64,000 nucleotides of DNA from positions 1 through 64,000 of the forward strand of contig QANT01000708.1 in NCBI GenBank assembly GCA_003254885.1, read 5' to 3'. The notes under the pieces were generated by a model, which saw nothing but the letters and a program-made list of their open reading frames with translations, searched no databases and was not told the origin of the DNA. This document shows positions 45,418-58,110 of this stretch, piece after piece (positions within the stretch are counted from its first letter, which is position 1; every line of letters begins with the position of its first letter). The stretch comes from Purshia tridentata. Taxonomy: Eukaryota > Streptophyta > Magnoliopsida > Rosales > Rosaceae. A program made the position numbers and the translations under genes.

Positions 45418-47806
45418 NNNNNNNNNATAAGAGCTTATTCAGGCCTATTTCAAGTCAGAAATAAAAAACAATGAATTTTGGCCAAAAATATACTCGAAAG
45501 GAATAAAGAGTTTCACAAAATTATTTCAAAAAGCAATGACTATTAGTCATTTTAACATATCAGACGTTGAGCAAAAGTAATAGAAAAATCATGCAGTTTT
45601 CTAAAAGGCATCATAACATACTTCTCCTGGTTGACGACTGTTCAAAGCCTGAACATCAAGCTTGTAGTTGTGCTGCGGAATCAACTGTGATGCATCTGAA
45701 GAATGTGCTTCAATATTCTACACAATTAAATGATACAATCAGCTATTTCAGGAGGATTGGAATGTTGTACACTACCTAGTAGTGTAGTAGCAAGAATTAT
45801 CAATTAGATACTAAGATGAAAAATTCAAGCCTGGACACCAGCTATAATTTACACTAGAAAATTAATGTCTTGAGTATTTCTAATATTAATGATACATACT
45901 AGACTGGGAACACAAAATTTATAGTATGTTTCTAGACTGAGATATAATTCAAGAGAAGGTACTGAAGTTTCTGCATACTAAAGCTTAAAGAAGATCAACA
46001 TTATAATGGTGATTAGTTACAAAGAAAAAAAAACCATATATTAAGTAGTTCTAATTTTGGGCCATTCAATAATTTTCCATGAACCTGTAACTTACTAAGA
46101 ACTAAGTTATACAGAAAATGGAAAAAAGAAAGGGGGCAAAATGAGTCACCCTCCAAAACAGCAATACCTCAGGGAAGAGAAATTGGGATTCTCTGCATCA
46201 TGAAAATCCTTAAAATATAGCATGAAGCTGAAAAGTGCCAGAATAGAAAGTGTAAAAAACAGAAGATAAATCACCTCATTCTTTTTGCTCCATCTAATTT
46301 TTCCAGAGCCACCAGCAAATGCATAAAATGCAAAATGGCGTAAATCCACAGTTGCTGAATTTTCAGAAGCCTACATAAGATAAAGAGAAGAAAGAAATCA
46401 ACAAAATACTCTACTACTAATATCCAACAAAAAAGTCCAGCTGCTATTACTGGTTTTGTATAGTTGATCCATTCAGAAGCTCAAAATGGAAAGGGAACAT
46501 ATACAGTAACATGCCTTACATCAAGAAATGAAAATGCTTTCGTAAATGCAAAAATGTGTACAAGCCAAAAAAATTTCATAACATCAATAATTATGAAAAC
46601 ATATAAAAGCTTTATATGCATAATCAAAAAAAAGATTTTACCTCCTTTTCAGTTGAATTTTTCCTATGCTGCTCAGCACTTCTCTCTGCCATCCCAATTT
46701 CTTCAAAAGGATCCATGGAAATCTAAAATGGCAGAAGTTATTATTTCTAGGACCATTGAGGAGTGATTAACATTATGAGTCTTTCAACCGTTGATTATCA
46801 TACAGACAACAAGGACAACATTTACCTCTTGGTTAGCATGGCATATAAGACAAATGACAACAAATGAATAAAAATTGTAAAAAAGATAACAAGAAACATA
46901 CATGAGGCTGCATTTCCATCCTTCCACCAACAATCACCAATCCTGCATCCCCATGCTTCAAGGTGTAATTGCTTATTGATATGGCAATCTCCCTATGGTG
47001 AGCATTATGTGGAAAATCCTCCTGTAAAAAGCCAATAAGGATAAGAATACGCATTCAAATAACATCATTTTTCCAAGTCACCATTTTTCCAGAAAGTTGT
47101 GAACAAAAATTGCAACTTGCCACAAACCTGCAAATTGACTTCCCACAGCTTTTTGAGGTTGGAATCGAAGCACATGACGGACCAACCGGATGTAACGACA
47201 ACCAAAACCTGCCTGGGTCTCTGCCCGGGTCTAAGCCGATCAATAACCCCAGTAGCCATGGCCACGGCACGTCTGCCGGAGGAGATGCGGATTTTGTCAG
47301 GCAAAAGGCTCACCTCCGCAAGAATACGAGCATTACTGAACCCTTCATCCACACGCCTACTATGAGGCTCCAAAACCTAATAATAATATTAATATTAATA
47401 ATTAACCCAAACCATAGCTAACAAGTAAGAAACAATACTGTGCTTGTTATTCTAGAAAAGCTAATATGAAAATGAAGTGAAAGAGTGAGAGCGACCTGGA
47501 TTTTGGCATCGTGGGTGGCAACGAGGACTTCTTTTTTGCCGTCACCGTTGAGATCAGCGACGATCGGCGGTGGGAGACGCTCCGCTTCGTATTTGATGGG
47601 GTAGTCATCGGACAGGTGCATCCATGCCTCTCTGAAGGAGAAATCACCCTCGTGCTGAAATTTCAAAGAGAAAACCAATCGGAACGAATTCAATTCAATA
47701 CAAATGAAAGTGAAAATTCGCTAGTCCTTAGGGTTTTGGGTACCTGAAGGGAGAAGAAGACAGCGAAAGCACAGAGCATAAGAATGGCCAAATCTCGCTT
47801 CCTCAT
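42893..47806 (-). CDS. NERD1: FG-GAP repeat-containing membrane protein (NERD1-like), 13 exons
   Basis: Minus-strand exons: 47744-47806, 47496-47654, 47128-47376, 46902-47021, 46642-46722, 46275-46370, 45622-45717, 45126-45179, 44823-45026, 44582-44707, 44161-44226, 43728-44027 and 42893-43366; all introns are phase 0 and the product is 695 residues. Residues 1-21 form a signal peptide. Two calcium-type loops of the FG-GAP kind are seen: DLNGDG (55-60) and DINGDG (427-432). Exon 12 has the conserved VATSGVPVREQLF block. One C-terminal membrane segment (FFSTLVGCLILVMGVIFV) is followed by a short basic tail, so a type I topology is likely. It matches recalled Arabidopsis At3g51050 (NERD1), which acts with the exocyst in root growth and fertility. 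The exact molecular role is unknown. The intron between exons 7 and 8 holds an assembly gap inside a GA repeat. Confidence 0.9.
45357..45426. repeat. GA microsatellite ending in nine uncalled bases
   Basis: A (GA)n run of about 60 bp breaks off into N at 45418-45426. It lies in an intron of the NERD1-like gene; real length unknown. Confidence 0.95.
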
Positions 47807-49258
47807 ATTGAAGGCTTCAGTGAGAACCCAACTTTGCAGAGCTTACGGTCTTTAGCTGCTGTGTTGAGCCTGTGACTGTGTGAAGGAGTGTGTAGTGGTT
47901 GCTTGGCGTTTCCTTCGGCAAGAATTTACTTCCAGTCTCCGCACGACGGCGTTTCTGACTTCCGAAACCACACTTGGTTTGGCTTTGGCCTTTGCCACGT
48001 TCGTCGATGCAATATTGCAATTTTTCCCATTTTTAATTACAGTTTGGAAAACAATTTAACTTATCACATTTTTTTATTTTCACTATCCTTTAGAGTCAAC
48101 AGTTTAATTAAAATCGTTTCTTTGAACTCAAATATTTTACTAATAAAAAATTTAAAATTCTATTTTGCATGCAAGTAGTCAGCAGCATAAAAAAGTTTAT
48201 CGAGCGCTTAGAAACATTTGCAGTTTTTTTTTTTTTTTAGAAACAGATGCACATTTAGAGTTAATTTTAGAATTGTATGTTCAGTTTTTAGAGTCAAATG
48301 CATATGGTTAGGCTGCAGATGCAGTCTTTGAGTGGTTAGTTAAAATTGTCTTGAAAATTAAGTATTGAGCCGAATTAACTGTGGGTTAAGTTTTTTTATC
48401 ATTTTGACTTTTAAAGTAAAATTTACATCTTTTATTTCTTCATCCACTATATAATCCATATAGTACAAAATGGCTCATGGGAAAAATGACCTTTAGATTA
48501 ATCTAATAATACATATTTTTATTAATGTAAAACATCACTTATACCCTTTTTATTTCCCAATAACCCATTTTAAATTACTAACAGTTAAAAAAATAAATTC
48601 TTCCAAACTCATTTTATTCCTCATCACATTTTTTATTTTTTATCCTATCCACCGACAAGTTCACTCTATACCCTCCTAAAGTATAAAATACATTTTGTAA
48701 ATTTTTCAGTTAAATATATATAACATGAAGCTGACAAACTAAGTCTTTTTTTAGCTCTTATAAACACTCTTACAATCCCTCGTAATCGTAGGAATTACTC
48801 TTATGATTACCCTTTCTAACTTAAAAGTAAGTCAATATAACTTATTCTAACATGTATATAAAATGTTCCACTGACAGTTTCACCGTAAAAAAACCACTAT
48901 ATACATGTGAAAAAATATTGCCACAAGAAAGTTATATACACCGCTGCTTGATTTTGGCTTTTTATGTTGTTAGTTGTTTAACGTAGCTAGGCAATTTGGT
49001 GATCCTATTATACTCTTGTGAGGAAAAAAACCGAGGCATCACAACATAACTTTCTTAGAAAATAAGAAATAGTTGCATTCGTTCTTTACATTTCAGTACA
49101 TTCATTTTTTTCGGTGTCAGATATGTACATTCATTATATATACACCAGTGTAAATATGCGTCAAAATTCCACTACAAAAGAGTTAGCGAGACCCAGTTAA
49201 CAAATTTCAGAAGATGATCGGTTGGTCACACTGGCCGCTTCAGAATGTGGTTGGTTTA
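47807..49258. other. Intergenic region between NERD1-like promoter and MORC 3' end
   Basis: The first few hundred bp should be the NERD1-like leader and promoter; ACGACGGCGTTTC lies at about 47944-47956. The remainder is AT-rich with no gene or defined repeat recognised. Confidence 0.55.
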
Positions 49259-52200
49259 TCAAACTTTTTCAGTACTTTCTCGCATCATCTTTTCCCTCCT
49301 CTTTGTCTCCAAATATAAAGCAAGTTGTTCGTTCTTCCTTTTGGCAAACTCTATCTCCCTCTCTAGGTTTTCAATCTATTACATTCCAGAAACAAAAACA
49401 AACCTCAGTAACCCATTATTCAATTAACTCAAACAATAAGCTGCTCAGCCTGCCAACTAGATGTAATGAATCAAAGATGTAATTTGGATGATGCAAGTTA
49501 TACATACCGTCTGCTTCAACTCAGTCTCCTTCTGCATATGTGTCTCACACCTGTAGCGAAAGGGTTTTGCTGGGTTCAATAACAAAAGCATAGATTATAT
49601 AGCACCAAATATCTAGTTCCTATACCGCTAACTAATTATGCATGGTACTTGAACCTAGAGGTGTTCATAATAAGAATATGTAACTGAATTCCAGACGGCT
49701 AGATTGAATATAAAAACTAAAATGCATACCTCATGAAAAGTTGTATATTCTCATCGCATATCTGATCTACTGACATTGGCTCTGTATTGTCGACAAGCAC
49801 CACATCAAATGACCCCTGCAATGGCATTCAATAAACGTTAAGAAATAATCTATTCTATTCTTATCAAAAGTAAAAAAAAGAACAATGATACAGAGAAATA
49901 GAGAACCTAGAGGGCTTCATCAGGGCCTGTTGTGGTGCATTGCCTTATAAACCATTGTACAGAACATCGTTATTTTTATAAAATGTTTATGAGCATGGAT
50001 GTGGTCAAACCTGCTAAGACCATGCTGCCCTAAACCTTCAAGTGGCTGTGTGAATAAATTTGTTTTTAAGCATTTTAAGTGATAATTAGTTGAACTTTAT
50101 ACTCAAAAGTAATTTTGTTTCAATTCAAACTAGTTTCTGTGCATTACAATACATAACAATGTATGATATTCTTACACAAAATTAGGCCTGGTATCAGTTC
50201 GGTAACCGAACCGGACTACCTTCACTGACCAACCGACCGAGACCGGTCAGAATGGCAAAATCAGAACCGACACCAACCTGAGGAGGGTCGGTTGTACCAA
50301 CAACTCGGTCGGTTTCAGTTCTCTATTGGGCTTTCCAACCGTCATTGGAAGAGAGGGAGGCAGAGGTCTCTGGGTCTGGGGAGAGTGAGAGAGGTCTCGG
50401 GGAGGTCTCCGGTGGTGGTGGTGGTGGTGGGGGAGGTCTGGGGGGGTGTCGATCAAAGTGGCTGGGGAGGTCTGGGGGGGTGTCGATCAAAGTGGGCTGG
50501 GGAGGTCTCGGGTGGTGGTCCTCGGCAGTGGAGAGAGATGAGAGAGATGCAGATTGAAAAGGATGAAGAGAGATGCAGACTGAAAGGGATGAAGAGGGAT
50601 GCAGACTGATCCAGCAAGACCCAGAACCAAATCGGAGAAGAAGAGGAAGACAAACCTTTTCTCAGTTGGTATCTTGCTTTCACGATGCAAAACCGATTCG
50701 ACCATTGACGTGTGTTGGTCAGTATGAAAAACCGACCGAAAACCGCCACCCAAACCAAACCAGAAAAACTGACGCACCAACTGTTGGTTCCGATCGGTTT
50801 CTTGGTTTCTCAGTACAAAATACCAGCCCTACACAAAAGTGTACACTGCAAACATCTAATACACCACAGCTACAATCTGGGCTACTAGAAAACTCATCAA
50901 CAATACTCTCTCAGCCATTTGGCCATCCACAGTAAGAAGTTTAATCCAGAATGTTTCTAACCTGTGTGTGCTAACTGTAAATTGTACTAAATAGACTAAG
51001 AAGCGACCAGAACCAATGCTTAGTATCACTTACAGCAGGCAAATCATTTTGAGAACCCATTCTGTGGCCACTTCCATGCTGCCCATCACTCGTATCTTGT
51101 ATGACATTAGCCGGAAGACCAACAATAGTCTGATCAAGAAGCATTTCTTTTGGTTTTAGTCCAACAGAAGGTTTAACAGTACGATCCTTACGTGCACTGG
51201 AATCAATAGGCTGATATCCCACAAAGTGACAATTGCCTTTCCTGTCTTATCCACAATTTCCACCAATCAGAACAGTATAAAAATACATCATTCTGTGTCG
51301 GGCAAACACAGAGACAGAGAGAGATATATATATATATATATATATATCAAATGATATGCATATAATGAAAGTAGTAGAGGTATCAACTGTACATTGTCAT
51401 GTATCATGTGAGAAACACTTCATATATACTTCCGATGCATAATAACAGGGACTACGAAGTAGGTCACTACTGGACATCATACCTATATTCCACTCATTCT
51501 GTAAATGCTAAGGCAAACTTCCTGGAATCTAAAAGGGAGACCACATTTTGCTTCAACAGTCCACACATTTTATGAATGTCAGGACCTTCACTGGCATCCA
51601 GCTCCATCTCATGGAGGGAAAGTTTTTCTTTCCAAAGATCTCTTTATAATGGATAAAGGCCTGTGTATTTGTTTTTTAATTTTTCTGGATTTATGACTCT
51701 TATCTTTTTTGCTTGGTATTTCTTTCTACACCCCCAAGTACCGTCCCCCCTTTGCACCTTTTTAATGAAAATATAATTTACTCACCAGTTCTTTCTTTTT
51801 TTTGCAAGGCCCAAACTCCCTCAACAATAAAAGACAAGAGAATGTATGATGCAGTTAAAATGTTGTCCCAACGCCGGTTGGCAAAAAGTTGTGTGAAATT
51901 TGGAAGTTATAAAAACTCACCAGTACTCATGTACCATTTGTTTCAGCCTACTTTCAAGCCGGATATACAATGCTGATCTCTCAAAATCCTGCTTATCATG
52001 TGCTGGCTCTATAAAATTTGCTTCAAGAATTCCTGTGATATGTACAATAATGCAATATGTAACTGAATACTTCAAGAACATCTACAGTGAGAAATCCAGA
52101 GTAAAAGAATGATACCAACAACACCGTTGCCCTTTGAGGAACCATCAGCATTGACTTTCCAGAAGGGCTGCAACAATAAGAACAAAATCACTGCATTAAT

Positions 52201-55200
52201 AAACTAATTGGAACGTCACTGGTCATGATTACAAAATGCTAAGCATCCTTATCATGTAACCAACTTGGAATTCCACAAAAATTCATGAATAGATTCAGCC
52301 TTTACAGTGAGCAAAGTAATCAACCATAGTTCACAATCCTGTGTGACCGAAAATTAAAATTTTAATCTTGAACTTCCATGAATCACATCCACATTATTAA
52401 TCACCTGACACAAACTTAAAACTATCCTCACATACAGCAATGGTTCAAGAGATATCAATTTGTAGTGAAAGGAACATAAATATCAAATAGATACAAAATT
52501 TACTTCAGCATTATCAAAACATACCCTGATGAGGCGATTTTTATGGTACACATTGAATCCACTAACTGAAAGAGCAGGTGCCTCTTTTATGAATCCAATG
52601 GTTGTTTCCACTGTAACCTAAAACCAGGAAATCATGTCTTTAAAATATAAATTTTTTTTCAAAATTATACAACTTCCACATGACTTTTATTCAGACACTT
52701 GATATTACTGGCTCCAAAACCTCAAGAGAACTTCAGAGATTAAAAAAAAAAAAAGTACGAAATTGCAGGGAAAAGGATAAATAACTAGACAAGGATTGAT
52801 GCTTTTCTCTGTACCATCTCTTTTATTGTACTTAGCTGAGGCGTATATTTTTTAACTTCCAAGTGTATCATGTCATCCGTAATATCATATTTCTGTACAT
52901 GTTTCCCCCTTAATATAATTTGGAAGTTTTTGAATCTTCTGAGGTACAGAATGGAAGCATATGCCTGAGCAAAAGAATATGACTGAATTAGTCAAACAAA
53001 TGAAGCTGAAAAAAGAAAGAAAAACAAAACAAAACAAAACATATATTTTGATAAGTTACCCTCAACGAATAGCGGATACGGTACGATATATGGGATTGTA
53101 GTTCGGCTACTTTTCTGCTTAATTTAGTCAAACTTTCGCGGTTAGCTTCATCTCTCAACCGTATATCCTATATTAAAGATAAAAAAGCCGTAAACACTAT
53201 CAATATCAGGATTCCCTAATCTACGAATTGGTGAACATGCAAAATCATTAAGTCTATGAAAAAGATAAAATGCTTTCAATCTAAGTCATAGACTATACGG
53301 ATATGTTTACTCTCTCCAACCTTCGAAATTAAAAGTACATGGAGTAACATTGTTAACACTAATCTATTAAAATAGTAAACCAAGATAGCCTTTTAATCTT
53401 TTATCAAAATTATATGATATACCAATGTACTCAGTTTGCAAGTTTTGCATACTTGACATTACAAAAAACACTAAATAAGAAGGGAAGTGGGTAAACTGAG
53501 AAACATACAGGAAATTAACAACATATGTTATTACAATATCATACCAAAACACTTTCTTTTATCATTATGTAAAAGAAGTTATAAGATAATAAGATCCATG
53601 ATCATAAATGATAAAAATGAGCCTTGTAGCCAATTATTGGTTATTAGGGCATAGTTCATCTGAGTTTACTTAAGCAGCTAATGTGGAACACTGAAGGCAT
53701 TCATTATTGTGTTAACATGTCAATGAAAAAGTTGATTAAATTATTGATTCCCCCTAAATACAACCCAAAATATATAGCAAAGAACATGTCCTTAAGAAAA
53801 ATTTCACAATTTAAATATTGCTGAACAAGGTTTGACATACCTCATCATCGTCATCAAAATTCAGTTCATATATGCCTTCATCATTTAGCCACAAATTGTA
53901 TATAATGATTTTTGTTCCATGGGCCCCAATATCCTCAAACTGGCACATACAATTATTAATTAAAAAAAAAACCTAGTCAGGGGACAAATTATATTGACAG
54001 TGACCTACAAAATAGAAAGTAGAGCCATCTCATGGCTCTTGGATTATTCAGTTTTAAATTTGGTTAAAAAAGTTGATGGCATCATGGCATGTTGGAAAAC
54101 ATAGTGCAGGCACTAACTGGGTGGCCTTAGTAATTTCAGATATTAACACATATTCCTCAGGATATCAAAGTAAGAGGAAATTGAGCATATGTTTCTGCCT
54201 GCAATACCGCAACAGGATTGTACGTCCAATATAAACTCTTTGTTTTAATATCTTTTTTTTTAATGGGGCTTTGTTCTAATATAATGAGGAAAGATGAAGA
54301 CTGAAGGGTATGGGTGAACGCCAATTATGCATGAAAGGGCATCTCCTACATAATAAATCTGAACATATCCAAACGACACATTCCAACTACTACCTAAAAG
54401 AATATGCTACCCAATTTACAACAAAAGTTTTCAAGTGGAATTGCTTTAAGTTTTTTGGGCAATCGCTTTAAGTTATTAAACTCATGCTGGTGATGATACA
54501 GAAAATTAGCAGGATTTTGGAGAAAACTTCTGTGTCAGTAGTTCCAAAGAAACCTACTGCATAAAATAGCTGTAAAAGAATCTAATCAAATGAACCTGTA
54601 ACATGAGCTCCTCCTTTGATGCAAAGGGAGACCATTCAAGAATTGTTTTCAAATTCGAAGACCAGTCATCCTGTGAGGTATAAATTATTGGTTCTACCCA
54701 ATTGCCAGAGATGTCAAAATCAATCTGCAATGGAAATCAAACTAAAGTGTAAATTTTGGATACAGATTTAATTGCAAAGTCTCAAGGAGGAAAAAGAAGT
54801 TTCATGTTAAGGAGCCAACAAATACCATTGGAACAATAACATCATCCTGCCCAGTTCTCCGTAGGAATGTATAAGATAACAGACCAATACTCTGGGTAGA
54901 TTTGCTAAAAGACAGGTGTAAGGACAAAGTTAGTCATACAACAATGAAATTTTGAACTCGATTCTGCAAGCAGGAAATTTTCTCTATACCATGGATAAAC
55001 TAATTAACAAAAAAAGGAAGAAAAAAGCATAGAAGATAGCTAGTCCAAGTGAGTGCATATATATACAGGCCCCTTCAAGTGTGGGATCCCATATTATGGG
55101 ATTCCTCATGGGGGCCCATTCCATATAGTATTTAAACAATGCGAACTGTCTATCTTTTAAGTCTATATTCAAAGATCATCCTTACAAAAAATTAAGCAAA

Positions 55201-57084
55201 TCGAAAACTATTAAGCTATCAAATTTTGATCAAATAAATAAACGAACAAAATATTTCGATAAACACTTGAAATTGTGATCATTTAATCAACGGTCAAATG
55301 GTTTCCAATTAATCTAATTTTTTACAAGCACGATCCTTCAATGGAAACCAAAAAAGTAGAGGGTTCCGATTATCGAAATACAATGTGAGGTGGGCCCATG
55401 AGGGACAAATAAGCTTAAATGTGGGGTCTCATACTTGATGGGGCCTGTATATATATCTTTAATCAATGATTGTTTGGGAAACCTTCAGATTTAGGACATT
55501 GGATGTGTTAATCAAATAAAAATATGTACGAGAGATCTATATCCAATTTTCCCTAAACTCAACCCAACCCAACCTTCAGTTTTAGTAGGTTGGATGTGTT
55601 GATCAACCAATGTTTGGTGTATGGTTATGGATGTGTGTGGATCGAGTTGAAAATAAATACGGTAAAGGCTTGGGGAGTTGATTGCCTCAGCTAGAATAAG
55701 AGGAAAGTAAATTAAAAGAAAAAGAAAGTAAAAATACCTTGCACAAGTTGCACGACTAAAAACAATAACATCTGCACCCAGTCGCATGGTACTTGTTTTG
55801 AATCCATTACCATCTGAAAAATGCACATACTTGTCAGAAAAGTGTAGCTTACATAATGGGGGTTAACTCTCACGTGCCTTCCAATGCATTTGCATGAAAC
55901 GCTCAGTCTGGAGGGCCAGGCAAGATTGTCATGTTTCATAGGCAATTTTTACCTCTTGCAAAAACAAAACAAATGCGAAAACCTAGGTATAAATGCAACT
56001 CTTTGAACAAAAATCCAACAACAAGAATGACATTATTGAAAGTAAACATCCACAATCACATAGTTATGCAAGTGATATGATATCAAATTAAACCAACAGC
56101 TAGTGAAAAAGAAGATCATTATACTTACATTGCCCAATAGTTGTGTTTGACTTCTTTGAAGAATAACCCAAGCTCATGCATTTGCGGATACCTTGAGGAT
56201 CCATTCCACCACCATCATCTGCACAGAAAGTCCCACCATTTCCAATTTGCTTTACTGTCACATATCATCCACTAAATAGAAAGCATTTAACACATTGAAA
56301 CCATACCTTGGAAAAGTAAGGCTGGAGAGTTATCTTTCATGACACTAACTTTATCAACTTTCACGAAAGTTGCACCATTGTGTATCTGAATTAAGGTAGT
56401 GAAAAAAAGTTATAATATCAGTGTCTTTCTTCCTTTTTTTTTTCTTTTTTTTTAAACACTTTTGTTGCATTCACGCAGTGTTTGAGCAAGAAAAATAAGA
56501 TAATAATAAGCGACATTATGTATAAGGGATTATTTCCCCTACGCAGTGAAGCATATATAAGGCATAATTAACCCCATAAGCTAAAACGTACCTCATCAAC
56601 ACCATTATCCAAGAGCTCAGCAATGGCTGCAAATTATAAATACACAAATAAATAAACAAAATGAGGGTAAATTAGTTGAAAGTTACGCAAAAAAAAAAAC
56701 CATTTCCCTATTTCCCTAAACATGCATAATCTTACCGCCAAAGGCCCATTTATGCGAAGTAGCATTCGAATGAAGAAACTTGGGATGGACTCGGGCATGC
56801 TCCAGCTGCCCTTGGGCGAGAGATTGTCTGGTGGTGGGACCCACAGCATAGTCTCCGGCTCTCCAGAAACTGCGAGAGTCTAGGGTTTGAGGGTCGGAGG
56901 AGACTGAGACCGGTGGCTGCTGCTTCTGGAGCTGTAGTGGAGAAGGCGTGGTTTGCAGCGGTGCTTTGTTTGCCGAGGCATTGTTCCGGTTCGGTGCTCG
57001 AAGTCCTCCACCATTCTCGTCGTCGCTGCTGTCGAGCTCCACCAGAGGGATGGTGATGGCTTCCTTCTCTTTCTTTGGCTCCAT
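49259..57084 (-). CDS. MORC1-like: MICRORCHIDIA (MORC) GHKL ATPase, 17 exons
   Basis: Minus-strand exons: 56736-57084, 56592-56626, 56307-56385, 56129-56218, 55738-55813, 54826-54904, 54596-54724, 53841-53939, 53060-53167, 52815-52964, 52525-52617, 52116-52167, 51921-52032, 51034-51241, 49730-49815, 49508-49550 and 49259-49375; 634 residues, as in Arabidopsis MORC1 (about 635). Ser/Asp-rich head, then the GHKL ATPase: motif I ELLDNGVDE (120-128), motif II DDGGGMDP (155-162), motif III GQYGNGFKTSTMRLG (about 183-197). Next come the S5-fold part (HGTKIIIYNLW, GFIKEAP, GFNVYHKNRLIRPFWK) and EPAHDKQDFERSALY. A low-complexity linker (about 490-555) precedes a C-terminal coiled coil (about 582-630). 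MORC proteins compact chromatin and support silencing and immunity. Motif I has Gly where Ala is usual (DNAVDE). Two DNA transposons sit in introns. The MORC1/2/6 subgroup is not firmly resolved. Confidence 0.92.
50175..50839. mobile_element. Non-autonomous hAT-type element in a MORC intron
   Basis: The element 50183-50831 (649 bp) starts TAGGCCTGGTAT and its reverse-complemented end is TAGGGCTGGTAT. Flanks are cacaaaat (50175-50182) and cacaaaag (50832-50839), an 8-bp target duplication with one mismatch, as expected for hAT. The subterminal parts are rich in accgacc/ggtcggt words. The middle is purine-rich with two tandem G-rich units (about 50425-50500) and three 27-bp-type units around gatgaagagrgatgcagact (about 50540-50600). 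Frames across the purine-rich part are low-complexity and not genes. Confidence 0.7.
51600..51800 (+). mobile_element. Possible LINE 3' end remnant in a MORC intron
   Basis: The segment from about 51640 reads through a T-rich part, cttggtatttctttctac and gtaccgtccccccttt, to gcacctttttaatgaaaat. This layout is common at the 3' ends of plant L1-type LINEs. No recognisable reverse-transcriptase domain remains. Confidence 0.25.
55058..55455. mobile_element. hAT-like foldback MITE in MORC intron 5
   Basis: The element 55066-55447 (382 bp) starts CAGGCCCCTTCAAGTGTGGG and ends with the matching inverted CAGGCCCCATCAAGTATGAG. It is flanked by TATATATA on each side (55058-55065 and 55448-55455), though such a simple target is weak proof. 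Inner arms also pair (gatcatccttacaaaaaatt against the reverse of aattttttacaagcacgatc), so most of it folds back. No coding frame. Confidence 0.6.
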
Positions 57085-57408
57085 TTCAAAGCACTCACGA
57101 ATGTGAGCGCCAGCGATTATGGCCTGGTAAATTTATTCCGGCAGTTTTTGAGAACACAAACGCGCCGTTTTGAGACGGACGATGCATCTTGGGCTTTGGC
57201 CGCTAGAAGGTGCGTTAATCATTATAATTTGTAAGACAAATATTTGACGGTGATGATTCGCCAGAAAATTAATTAAATCTAGGGGTTTTATGGTTTTTTT
57301 TTGTTTGTTTTAATTATAATTAATCTATTATAAATTTAGGGGTTATGTAACTCTATTCGAAAAATTGTTACAAATCTATTTAATCTTAGGCCAATTAAAA
57401 AAAAAGAA

Positions 57409-57616
57409 TTAATATCAAATACCAAAATGATAAATAAATTATATAAGAATGTGTATGGACTAAAATGAAATAACAAAAAAAGACATAGTAATAAAGAGAC
57501 AAAAATAAATAATTAATATCAAATACCAAAATGATAAATAAATTATATAAGAATGTGTATCGACTAAAATGAAATAACAAAAAAAGACATAGTAATAAAG
57601 AGACAAAAATAAATAA
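57409..57616. repeat. Very recent tandem duplication, 104-bp period
   Basis: Copies at 57409-57512 and 57513-57616 start ttaatatcaaataccaaaat. I see a single difference (gtatggact versus gtatcgact). Confidence 0.93.
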
Positions 57617-57934
57617 ACGTACATATCCTGTTACTATTTTTTAGTCAAAACTCCATTTTCTTGAAAAATTATTGTACATGACCATAACATCACTTGGTAT
57701 GATAATATAGTATTATTAATTTATTTAAAAATTATAACACATGTACGATTTTAATGGTATTTTTTAAGATTTAAGTTTTTTAAATTAATGATTTAGAATT
57801 ATAACACGTGGTGTTATCAAAGTCTCTTTCTCATTGCTCATCACTCGTCCAAGTCTCACACAATTAATCACCAACACCAACATACACACTCACGCAACTT
57901 AAAATAATTTACATAAGCAACTAGGTTTGGGCTC

Positions 57935-58110
57935 ATTGATCATTCTGGAAGAGAGTATTAAAATTTATTGACCATTATGGTAAAAAAAAAAAAAAGAAGG
58001 GCATATTGACTAATTTAGTATTATTGATCATTCTGGAAGAGAGTATTAAAATTTATTGACCATTATGGTAAAAAAAAAAAGAAGAAGGGCATATTGACTA
58101 ATTTAGTATT
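57935..58110. repeat. Recent tandem duplication, 88-bp period
   Basis: Copies begin attgatcattctggaagaga at 57935 and 58023 and differ mainly in the A-run before the agaagggcat segment. Confidence 0.92.

Noticed and set aside
45418-45426. Possible break or rearrangement at the N run
   Set aside because: Exons on both sides belong to one gene in correct order, so it is a small gap in a GA repeat.
50292-50609. Gly/Arg/Glu-rich frames of about 100 residues in the MORC intron
   Set aside because: They lie within the purine-rich tandem repeats of the hAT-type element and are low-complexity in every frame.
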